DNA of 6,039 nt from positions 1 to 6,039 of the forward strand of contig CAIMNT010000165.1 of assembly GCA_903842855.1 (NCBI GenBank), written 5' to 3'. The position numbers were made by a program, and so were the translations under genes. Below the pieces are notes generated by a model. That model did no database searches. It saw only the letters and a list, made by a program, of their open reading frames with translations, and was not told where the DNA came from. Positions 1-5,441 of the stretch are shown in pieces; the first letter of the stretch is position 1; the number at the start of each line of letters is the position of its first letter. The stretch comes from an uncultured Actinomycetes bacterium (GTDB taxonomy: Bacteria; Actinomycetota; Actinomycetes; Nanopelagicales; Nanopelagicaceae).

Positions 1-1034
1 CGAATTGCACAACTCTCACTCAAGATAATAATGCTGTGATCAGCGCACAATCTGCCTATAACAATGCACTTATTACTCAGCAACAGAATTTGGCCAAGGA
101 TGCTCAGACAATTGCCTCTGATCAACAAGCCTATGCCGATGCACAAGCAACCGCCGCACTTGATGTAAAGAAGAATGCTCAGACACTCGCAAGTGCACAG
201 GCATCCATTGACTCCGCACAATCAGCTCTCAAGCTCTACCAGTTGCAAAATAGCACTACGACTTCTGCAACAACTATTGCGGTTGATCAAACCCAAGTCA
301 CTGTCGCACAAGCCAATCTGGTCTCTGCCCAGAAGGATTTAGCGGGAGCTTCGGTAATCTCACCAGTTGCGGGAAGAGTGGCATCTATCTCCAATACTTT
401 GATCGGATCCACCATTAGTCCTAATACAACTCCAACCAATGGATCGACCGAGGCCACTGGTTTCATAGTCTTAACCGACGTTGGTGGTTTGCAGGTTACT
501 GCAGGATTCTCTGAATCTGATGTCGCGAAGATTGCGGTTGGCCAGGACGCTTCGATTGCATTTACAGCACTTCCAAATGCAACAGGTATAGCGAAAGTTG
601 CTAACGTCGCCCTATTACCGACTACATCGAGTGGAGCGACTACATATCCCGTTACATTCCAATTGACTGGCAAAGTCGCCGGCCTCAAGCCCGGAATGAC
701 GGCTACTGTAACTGTGACGGTTGCAGATTCTCCAAATGCAATCGCGGTGACCTCACGGGCAGTTACAACTCGTGGCACTACCAGCTTCGTCAATGTTGTT
801 ACGACGGTGAAGGGCAAAGTAGTGGAGACCCCAACTAACGTCCTTGTCGGCATTGTTGGTGACTCTAGTGATGAAATCTTGTCTGGTCTCAAGGTAGGTC
901 AGAAGGTAGCTCTTCCATCGATTGTTAGTACCTCTTCGTCGTTAACCGGTGTTCCATCGACTCTAGGGGGCGCTGGCCTCGGTGGCGGTGGATTCGCAGG
1001 CGGACGTACCGGAGGCGGTGGATTCGGTGGTTGA
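1..1034 (+). CDS. Membrane-fusion (HlyD/MacA-like) efflux adaptor, 5'-truncated, glycine-rich tail
   Basis: This is the extracytoplasmic adaptor of an ABC efflux system, which in the MacA/HlyD family links the inner-membrane transporter to the outside. The frame is open from base 3 to the TGA at 1032-1034 (343 codons visible), so the true start and the N-terminal membrane anchor lie left of the window; the GTG at 36 is internal. The first ~105 visible residues are rich in Gln, Ala and Asn, as in the alpha-helical hairpin. Next come a half-lipoyl segment (ASVISPVAGRVASI, about nt 349-390), a beta-barrel region (GFIVLTDVGGLQV onward) and a membrane-proximal domain ending in ILSGLKVGQKVALP. The last 22 residues (nt 966-1031) are a Gly-rich tail with two GGGGF units, not usual for MacA. 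The stop overlaps the ATPase start, so this is the first visible gene of the operon. The substrate cannot be told. Confidence 0.9.
   Translation, partial: NCTTLTQDNNAVISAQSAYNNALITQQQNLAKDAQTIASDQQAYADAQATAALDVKKNAQTLASAQASIDSAQSALKLYQLQNSTTTSATTIAVDQTQVTVAQANLVSAQKDLAGASVISPVAGRVASISNTLIGSTISPNTTPTNGSTEATGFIVLTDVGGLQVTAGFSESDVAKIAVGQDASIAFTALPNATGIAKVANVALLPTTSSGATTYPVTFQLTGKVAGLKPGMTATVTVTVADSPNAIAVTSRAVTTRGTTSFVNVVTTVKGKVVETPTNVLVGIVGDSSDEILSGLKVGQKVALPSIVSTSSSLTGVPSTLGGAGLGGGGFAGGRTGGGGFGG
981..1030 (+). repeat. Tandem 30-bp-period repeat encoding GGGGF units
   Basis: Two 20-bp copies, 981-1000 and 1011-1030, start 30 bp apart and agree at 17 of 20 positions. In the adaptor frame they encode GGGGFAG and GGGGFGG, separated by GRT. 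The repeat lies where the adaptor ends and the ATPase begins, and it also supplies several in-frame GTG codons upstream of the ATPase. A gain or loss of one unit would keep the adaptor in frame. Confidence 0.7.
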
Positions 1035-1734
1035 TAAGCAACCCGTTATCGAAGTCCGCGACGCGGTAAAGCGTTACGGGGTCGGGGATGCATCAATCTT
1101 CGCACTCAATGGGGTGAGTTTGACCATTGAGGCGGGAGAGTATGTCGCGATCATGGGTCCTTCGGGCTCAGGTAAGTCCACCCTAATGAATATTCTGGGG
1201 GCTCTCGACATCATGACAAGTGGTCAATATTTCTTGGATGGGATAGAAATTTCCTCAATGGAAGAGAACCATCTCTCGATTGTCCGCGGAAGAAAGATCG
1301 GATTCATCTTCCAGTCTTTCAACCTGATTCCGCGGACATCAGCTCTCCACAACGTGGAGTTGCCGATGGCTTATCAAGGGGTCAGCCCCAAGGAGCGACG
1401 CGAACGTGCCCAGATAGCGCTAGGCGTGGTTGGACTTGCAGATCGAATGGATCATGAGCCAACGGAGTTATCGGGTGGTCAACAGCAACGCGTGGCGGTA
1501 GCTCGCGCGCTCGCAACTCGCCCGGCTCTCTTGTTGGCGGATGAACCAACTGGTGCGCTTGATTCCAAATCGACCGCTGATCTGTTGGACTTGTTCGATC
1601 AAATCAATCGTGCTGGTCGCACCGTTGTCGTGATTACCCATGAAGATGAAGTTGCCCACCGCGCTAAAAGGATTGTTCGAATGCGAGATGGCAAGATCAT
1701 CAGCGATGTGCTTAATAAGGAGCGCGTCGCATGA
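1027..1734 (+). CDS. ABC transporter ATP-binding protein, MacB/LolD type
   Basis: This cytoplasmic ATPase powers the MacB/FtsX-type permease encoded next. All ABC motifs are intact (numbered from the 1027 start): A-loop Tyr17, Walker A GPSGSGKS 44-51 with Lys50, Q-loop Gln96 in FIFQSFNLIP, signature LSGGQ 148-152, Walker B LLLADEPTG with Asp172 and Glu173, D-loop ALD 177-179, and H-loop His205. The 235-aa length fits the LolD/MacB-NBD group. The GTG at 1027 is preferred because homology-like sequence begins there (MVDKQPVIEVRDAVKRYG), GGAGG at 1011-1015 lies 11 bases upstream, and the overlap with the adaptor is only 8 bp. GTGs at 982 or 1018 are possible but would add residues encoded by the adaptor's Gly repeat. 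The stop overlaps the permease start as ATGA. Confidence 0.95.
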   Translation: MVDKQPVIEVRDAVKRYGVGDASIFALNGVSLTIEAGEYVAIMGPSGSGKSTLMNILGALDIMTSGQYFLDGIEISSMEENHLSIVRGRKIGFIFQSFNLIPRTSALHNVELPMAYQGVSPKERRERAQIALGVVGLADRMDHEPTELSGGQQQRVAVARALATRPALLLADEPTGALDSKSTADLLDLFDQINRAGRTVVVITHEDEVAHRAKRIVRMRDGKIISDVLNKERVA

Positions 1735-2951
1735 GTGCATTTGAAATCATTCGTTTTGCTTTCCGCGGACTCTTTATAAATCGGTTGCGGACCGCGTTGA
1801 CCGTTCTGGGCATAACAATTGGTGTCGCATCGGTGATCATCCTGCTTGCCGTAGGTAACGGTTCTAGTAAGGCGATCCAAGCTTCCCTTGACCGTCTGGG
1901 AACTAATTCTCTGCAGGTACGTTCTGGTGGCGGAGGATTTGGGGCTAGAGCTCGAGCAAGTGCCAGCACGCAGAAGCCGCTCACAATTCTAGACACGGTC
2001 GCTCTGACAGATAAGACGCAAGCACCCGATATCAAACAGGTTGCGCCAATTGCCTCAACTAATGGGACATGCGTGGTTGGAGCAAACACCACTACACCTT
2101 CCACTTTCTATGGAACGTGGCCCGCCTATTACGAGGCGAGTAACACCTCGATTCAATCTGGTTCGTACTTCACCAATGAGGATGTGACTCAAGCTCGTCG
2201 AGTTGCTCTTATTGGACAGACAACTGCAACAGCTCTCTTTGGAACTCAAAATCCCATAGGTCAGACAATGCGCTGTTCTGGAATTCAATTTACTGTCATT
2301 GGATTGACTACCGTCAAAGGCTCTTCTGGATTCCAGGATGGTGATAGTTTGGTTCTGATCCCAATCACAACGATGGAGAACACCATCACCGGAAATCAAC
2401 CATTGACAGATATTTTGGTAGAGGCAACGAAGTCAACCACCACGACCGCAGCCCAAGCAGAGTTAACGGCAATATTGGATGCTCGTCATGGAATTTCAGG
2501 TCGCAAAACCGCTGATTTCAGCGTCTTCAATCAGGCTTCGCTTCTCACTACTGCATCAACAAGTTCGCAGACATTCACAACACTTCTGGGCATGGTTGCC
2601 GCAATTTCACTTCTGGTGGGTGGAATTGGAATCACCAACATCATGCTGGTAACGGTCATTGAACGAACTCGAGAAATCGGTATCCGTAAAGCTATTGGAG
2701 CTCCTAAGGGCGCAATTTTGAGTCAGTTCCTGATCGAAGCAACGATATTGTCGCTCTTAGGTGGGGTCCTTGGAGTGATCGCCGGATTTGTAGGCAGCCA
2801 CTTCACGATCGCCGGAACTAAGCCAGTCATCGTTCCCGCATCAGTCTTCTTGGCCTTCGGAGTAAGCATCTTGATCGGTGTCTTCTTCGGTGGCTACCCA
2901 GCATCACGCGCCGCATCACTACGACCAATCGAGGCACTTCGCTATGAATGA
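1731..2951 (+). CDS. MacB/FtsX-type ABC transporter permease
   Basis: This is the inner-membrane permease of the efflux system, 406 aa, usual for a MacB-type permease without a fused ATPase. The topology is that of the family: one N-terminal membrane segment (about 22-42, after the basic FINRLRTALT), a large extracytoplasmic domain (about 45-280, MacB-PCD type), and three C-terminal membrane segments (about 285-309, 330-355 and 366-388). The conserved cytoplasmic loop ERTREIGIRKAIGA (311-324) and the ending ASLRPIEALRYE are textbook for MacB/FtsX. MacB-type transporters act by mechanotransmission rather than as a channel across the membrane. The ATG overlaps the ATPase stop (ATGA), with a strong AAGGAG at 1717-1722, 8 bases upstream. 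Oddly, residues 66-71 just outside the first membrane segment read GGGGFG, the same motif as in the adaptor tail and the fourth protein. Confidence 0.95.
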   Translation: MSAFEIIRFAFRGLFINRLRTALTVLGITIGVASVIILLAVGNGSSKAIQASLDRLGTNSLQVRSGGGGFGARARASASTQKPLTILDTVALTDKTQAPDIKQVAPIASTNGTCVVGANTTTPSTFYGTWPAYYEASNTSIQSGSYFTNEDVTQARRVALIGQTTATALFGTQNPIGQTMRCSGIQFTVIGLTTVKGSSGFQDGDSLVLIPITTMENTITGNQPLTDILVEATKSTTTTAAQAELTAILDARHGISGRKTADFSVFNQASLLTTASTSSQTFTTLLGMVAAISLLVGGIGITNIMLVTVIERTREIGIRKAIGAPKGAILSQFLIEATILSLLGGVLGVIAGFVGSHFTIAGTKPVIVPASVFLAFGVSILIGVFFGGYPASRAASLRPIEALRYE

Positions 2952-3711
2952 TGAATTAAATCCCGACGCCCCGAAGTTCGATCTCTTCGCAACTGAGGTG
3001 GAAGATAATCTCAAGGAAGAGTTGGCAAAGGGCACATTCCAATGGACGAACAAGTACACGAAGGGATTGGCCATTCTCTTTGCGATAGTGGGACTACTCT
3101 CGGTTGGAACTTGGTATGGTCATTACGAAGCCAATAAAACAACTGCAACAGCCGGAGCTTCAAGCTTTGCATCACTTCGAGCCGCATTTGCTGGAGGTGG
3201 CGGATTTGGTGCTGGAACAAGCACTGGTACAGGCGCAGCCGCTGCCGCAGGCGGCTTTGGTGGCTTCGGCGGGGGATCTCGTATCACCGGCACCATTCAA
3301 TCTGTTAAAGGTGGAACGGTGACCATCACACTGGATGATCCAACCCAAGCCTCATCGCTGGTGTCCGGTGATGGTGCTCGCGTTACCGATACCGGTGCCG
3401 CAGGTGCAGCCGGTGGCACGACTGCCAGTTCTGCGCCTTCGACCACTACATCTACTTCAACGACCGGCGCTGCGCCAGCACCGACAACTACCGCACGCAC
3501 ACGAGGTGGTGCCTTCTCTAATCCAAAGTTGACCGCTTGTTTGAAGAAAGCAGGCATCACTCTGTCAGCCACGTCGCGTCCTAATTTCCAGGACCCAGCG
3601 ACAGCGCAAGCGATGCAGACCTGCTTTACACAACTGGGTATCACTCCCGGTGGTGGATTCGGAGGAGGTCCAGCTGGAGGGGCTGTACCAACACCTGTCG
3701 CCACAAAGTAA
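2944..3711 (+). CDS. Membrane-anchored Gly-rich protein of the efflux operon, unknown function
   Basis: I do not recognise a named family over the full 255 aa. The N-terminus is acidic and presumably cytoplasmic (1-35). One membrane segment follows (about 41-58, GLAILFAIVGLLSVGTWY) with no signal-peptidase or lipobox site obvious, so the rest is probably extracytoplasmic. It holds GGGGFG (84-89), GGFGGFGGG (103-111), a beta-rich stretch RITGTIQSVKGGTVTITL (113-130) reminiscent of DUF5666-type repeats, a Thr/Ser/Ala/Pro linker (about 137-190), then a conserved-looking C-terminal module with Cys199 and Cys227 (CLKKAGI and QTCFTQLGI), and finally GGGFGGG (236-242). The ATG at 2944 overlaps the permease stop by 8 bp and has GAGG at 2931-2934. 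A longer frame from 2878 would run into the conserved permease end and is unlikely. By position it is likely an accessory subunit of the exporter. Confidence 0.85.
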   Translation: MNDELNPDAPKFDLFATEVEDNLKEELAKGTFQWTNKYTKGLAILFAIVGLLSVGTWYGHYEANKTTATAGASSFASLRAAFAGGGGFGAGTSTGTGAAAAAGGFGGFGGGSRITGTIQSVKGGTVTITLDDPTQASSLVSGDGARVTDTGAAGAAGGTTASSAPSTTTSTSTTGAAPAPTTTARTRGGAFSNPKLTACLKKAGITLSATSRPNFQDPATAQAMQTCFTQLGITPGGGFGGGPAGGAVPTPVATK

Positions 3712-3718
3712 ATGAGAA

Positions 3719-3749
3719 AGAGGTTCTCGCTGACGAGGCGAGAACCTCT
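3719..3749 (-). terminator. Hairpin terminator of the tRNA gene, possibly shared with the efflux operon
   Basis: Perfect 11-bp arms, 3719-3729 (agaggttctcg) and 3739-3749 (cgagaacctct), enclose a 9-nt loop, with one more possible C-G pair inside. On the minus strand the hairpin starts 11 bases past the tRNA 3' end and is followed by the T-rich TTCTCATTTA, so it fits an intrinsic terminator there. On the plus strand it sits 7 bases after the efflux operon's stop codon but is followed by CCTTGT, a weak T-tract. It may still slow or stabilise that transcript's 3' end. Confidence 0.75.
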
Positions 3750-3760
3750 CCTTGTAGGTA

Positions 3761-3833
3761 TGCGACTGGTGAGATTCGAACTCACGACCAACTCTTCGTC
3801 ATAAAGGTGCTCTATCCGCTGAGCTACAGCCGC
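3761..3833 (-). tRNA. tRNA, best read as tRNA-Val (anticodon GAC)
   Basis: The minus strand folds as a 73-nt cloverleaf. The acceptor arm is GCGGCTG with CAGTCGC (one G-T pair), the D arm GCTC/GAGC has an 8-nt loop with the conserved GG, and the T arm GTGAG/CTCAC encloses TTCGAAT. The discriminator base is A73, and no CCA is encoded (TACC follows A73). Counting from both ends places the anticodon at 3798-3800, read GAC on the minus strand, after the required T33, giving valine. The anticodon stem CCTTT/AGAGT is weak: C27 faces T43, and T30 pairs with G40. Position 37 is G. The tRNA call is firm; the amino-acid identity is less so. Confidence 0.88.
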
Positions 3834-3946
3834 ATGACTAGAATCTAAGCTAATGGCGGTGAGAAATTATTAAAGACAATTGAATCTGTGGATTTTTCTA
3901 GAGTGTGCAAAGTGTTACTGTTAAGTGCTCTTCGTCAGAAGGTAGC

Positions 3947-3976
3947 AAAAGGCCCCAGATTTTTCTGGGGCCTTTT
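3947..3976 (-). terminator. Strong bidirectional intrinsic terminator
   Basis: Perfect 13-bp arms, 3947-3959 (aaaaggccccaga) and 3964-3976 (tctggggcctttt), close a TTTT loop. The A and T runs at the two ends mean that either strand reads as a GC-rich stem ending in U residues. It lies 10 bases beyond the stop of the minus-strand aldo/keto reductase, so it ends that transcript and separates it from the tRNA gene downstream. The plus strand has no gene needing it close by. Confidence 0.9.
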
Positions 3977-3986
3977 CTAAAATCTC

Positions 3987-4919
3987 TTACTTTGTGAGGT
4001 CTGACAACTCCGCAATCTCACTCTCGCTAAGAGATGCAATATTTACGATCTCTTGAAGTTGCTCGACGGTGCGAGCACTTGCAATTGGAGTTGAAACACC
4101 AGGTTGCGCAGCAAGCCAACCGAGAGCAACCGATGCAATCGTGGTGTTGTGAGTCTTGGCAATATCGTGAAGCAACGAGACAACTTTGTAACCGCGCTCA
4201 TTCTCGTAAGCTGCAACGCCAGCTGCACGAACTGAGTCAACAGTCTCTCCTTGGCGATATTTACCAGTCAAGAATCCACGAGCAAGACCAAAGTATGGAA
4301 TTGCAGAGATACCCTCTTGGATTACAACAGGAGCGGCATCACCTTCGAACTCTGCGCGCTCCAGCAAGTTGTAGTGATTTTGAAGAGCAACATATTGAGC
4401 GAAGCCTTCAGCTTTAGAAATTTCAAGAGCTTCCGCAAGTCGCTCACCGGTGTAGTTGGAAGCGGCGATGTAGCGAACTTTGCCTGACTTAATCAGCGCA
4501 TCGAATGCACCAAGGGTTTCGCGAAGAGGAGCTGTCTTGTCATCCTCATGTGCGTAATAGAGATCGATGTAATCGGTTTGTAGTGCGCGGAGTGAATCTT
4601 CGACCGCAGCGCTTATATTGGCGGCGGATAACCCTGGACGAGTCGAGAGCTTTGCTACCTTAGTTGCGATAACGATCTCAGAGCGGTTCCCGCGTTGCTT
4701 CATCCACTTGCCAAGGATGGTCTCGCTGTCATGGCCTGTGTTTCCATCTTTCCACTCTGAGTAGACATCAGCGGTATCAATGAAATTGCCACCGTGCTCG
4801 GTATAGGCATTGAGGACCTGGAAAGATTGAGCCTCATCGGCGCTCCAGCCGAAGACATTTCCGCCGAGGCATAGTTGATGGACTTTAAGATCGGTTTTAT
4901 TTAGGGATATATGGGTCAT
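3987..4919 (-). CDS. Aldo/keto reductase family oxidoreductase
   Basis: This is a cytoplasmic NAD(P)H-dependent reductase of the (alpha/beta)8-barrel aldo/keto reductase superfamily, 310 aa from the ATG at 4917-4919. The catalytic tetrad is visible as Asp48 and Tyr53 (NFIDTADVYSEW), Lys87 (IVIATKV) and His124 (DLYYAHEDD). The N-terminal CLGGNVFGW, the mid-protein GKVRYIAASNYTGERL and the C-terminal cofactor-binding-like TPIASARTVEQLQEI fit the bacterial AKR11/AKR12-like group, including YajO-like proteins. The substrate cannot be deduced. The frame stays open to 4985, but those 22 residues do not look AKR-like and would overlap the divergent gene. The ATG has no good Shine-Dalgarno sequence; a -10-like box at 4927-4932 suggests a nearly leaderless mRNA. 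A strong terminator follows the stop. Confidence 0.95.
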   Translation of the reverse strand: MTHISLNKTDLKVHQLCLGGNVFGWSADEAQSFQVLNAYTEHGGNFIDTADVYSEWKDGNTGHDSETILGKWMKQRGNRSEIVIATKVAKLSTRPGLSAANISAAVEDSLRALQTDYIDLYYAHEDDKTAPLRETLGAFDALIKSGKVRYIAASNYTGERLAEALEISKAEGFAQYVALQNHYNLLERAEFEGDAAPVVIQEGISAIPYFGLARGFLTGKYRQGETVDSVRAAGVAAYENERGYKVVSLLHDIAKTHNTTIASVALGWLAAQPGVSTPIASARTVEQLQEIVNIASLSESEIAELSDLTK

Positions 4920-4926
4920 ACCGAGA

Positions 4927-4932
4927 AGTTTA
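4927..4932 (-). promoter_or_regulatory. Candidate -10 box for the aldo/keto reductase, nearly leaderless
   Basis: The minus strand reads TAAACT (4 of 6 to TATAAT, with the key TA and final T), ending 7 bases before the ATG. Transcription would start at about 4920, one base before the start codon. No clear -35 is seen. The lack of a Shine-Dalgarno sequence before this ATG agrees with leaderless translation, which is common in actinobacteria. Confidence 0.4.
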
Positions 4933-4943
4933 TGGCTCTCTAT

Positions 4944-4949
4944 TAGAGT
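4944..4949 (+). promoter_or_regulatory. Candidate -10 box for the UPF0303-fructokinase operon, leaderless
   Basis: TAGAGT matches the TANNNT pattern and ends 6 bases before the ATG at 4956, so the expected transcription start falls on the A of the start codon. No Shine-Dalgarno sequence precedes this ATG and no convincing -35 is visible. The 8-bp palindrome TGTGCACA at 4949-4956 overlaps the predicted start site and could be incidental or part of an operator. Confidence 0.45.
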
Positions 4950-4955
4950 GTGCAC

Positions 4956-5441
4956 ATGACAACTGGGGGCTTCACAAGTGTTCAACTAGAACTCGAAGAG
5001 CAGGTGCTAGTTCTTCCGCATTGTGACTTAAAAGATGCGGTCACGATTGGTGAGATAGCTGTAGAAATCGCTAAACGCGAATCACTCGCAATCTCAATCG
5101 AGGTTCGTCTCGGAGAGTGGACAGTTTTCCATACCGCCTTGCCTGGAGCTAAGCCAGATCAACCTTCTTGGATTGCGCGCAAGGCTCGCGTTGTATTGGC
5201 AACCGGGCACTCCACAATGCTGGAGCGGGTAAAGGCTGAAGAGGCTGGCATCGATTGGTATGCCACATACGGGCTGCCAGAGGAGACATATGCAATTCAT
5301 GGCGGCGGGCTTCCGCTCAATGTGACTGGAGAAGGGCTCGCTGGAATTCTTCTCATCAGTGGGCTACCTCAAGTTGACGATCATCTCTTTGGGATTCGCG
5401 TAATAACAGAGTTCCTGGCCCGAGTCGGTGAGAACGAGTGA
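4956..5441 (+). CDS. UPF0303 / DUF336 (HbpS/GlcG-like) family protein
   Basis: This 161-aa cytoplasmic protein matches the UPF0303 branch of the DUF336 fold, often labelled heme-degrading domain protein by analogy with HbpS; its biochemical role is poorly defined. Recognisable family blocks appear in order: SIEVRLGEWTVFHTALPG (around 49-66), DQPSWIARKARVV (about 70-82), GHSTM, YAIHGGGLPLNVTGEGLAG (about 112-130) and the hallmark SGLPQVDDH. The length fits the family. The ATG at 4956 is chosen because the family N-terminus begins near there and a -10 box is placed for leaderless initiation; a GTG at 4950 would add only two residues. It overlaps the fructokinase start by 4 bp (GTGA) and is divergent from the aldo/keto reductase. 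Heme binding is not shown by the sequence; a role linked to the kinase's substrate is equally possible. Confidence 0.88.
   Translation: MTTGGFTSVQLELEEQVLVLPHCDLKDAVTIGEIAVEIAKRESLAISIEVRLGEWTVFHTALPGAKPDQPSWIARKARVVLATGHSTMLERVKAEEAGIDWYATYGLPEETYAIHGGGLPLNVTGEGLAGILLISGLPQVDDHLFGIRVITEFLARVGENE

Noticed and set aside
287..892. 201-codon open frame on the minus strand inside the adaptor gene
   Set aside because: It lies wholly opposite a clear HlyD/MacA-type coding sequence, and its translation shows no recognisable domain.
982..1026. Longer ATPase N-terminus starting at the GTG at 982
   Set aside because: The extra 15 residues come from the adaptor's Gly-rich repeat read in another frame, do not resemble ABC N-termini, and would need a 53-bp overlap; the GTG at 1027 has GGAGG upstream and an 8-bp overlap.
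1712..2104. Minus-strand open frame opposite the start of the permease
   Set aside because: It is an antisense shadow of the permease's N-terminal coding region with no domain signal; other minus-strand frames at 1468-1880 and 2055-2399 were rejected for the same reason.
2878..2943. Upstream extension of the fourth operon gene
   Set aside because: It would overlap the conserved permease C-terminus by more than 70 bp, and the extra residues (His-rich) look like an out-of-frame reading; the ATG at 2944 has a ribosome-binding site and a short overlap.
3297..3791. 164-codon minus-strand frame rich in Val, Ala and Pro opposite the fourth operon gene
   Set aside because: Its composition follows from the Gly/Thr/Ala-rich plus-strand gene, and it would also run through the terminator and the tRNA gene.
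3895..3924. Possible tRNA promoter on the minus strand, TTAACA then TAGAAA with 18 bp between
   Set aside because: The -10 match is poor (no final T) and other weak pairs can be drawn in the same AT-rich 110 bp, so no single promoter is supportable there.
4034..4487. Plus-strand open frames opposite the aldo/keto reductase
   Set aside because: They are antisense to a gene with an intact catalytic tetrad, are Gln/Leu/Arg-rich without domains, and have no promoter or ribosome-binding site that I can see.
4920..4985. Upstream extension of the aldo/keto reductase to 4985
   Set aside because: The added 22 residues are not family-like and would overlap the start of the divergent UPF0303 gene; the ATG at 4917-4919 leads directly into the family N-terminus.
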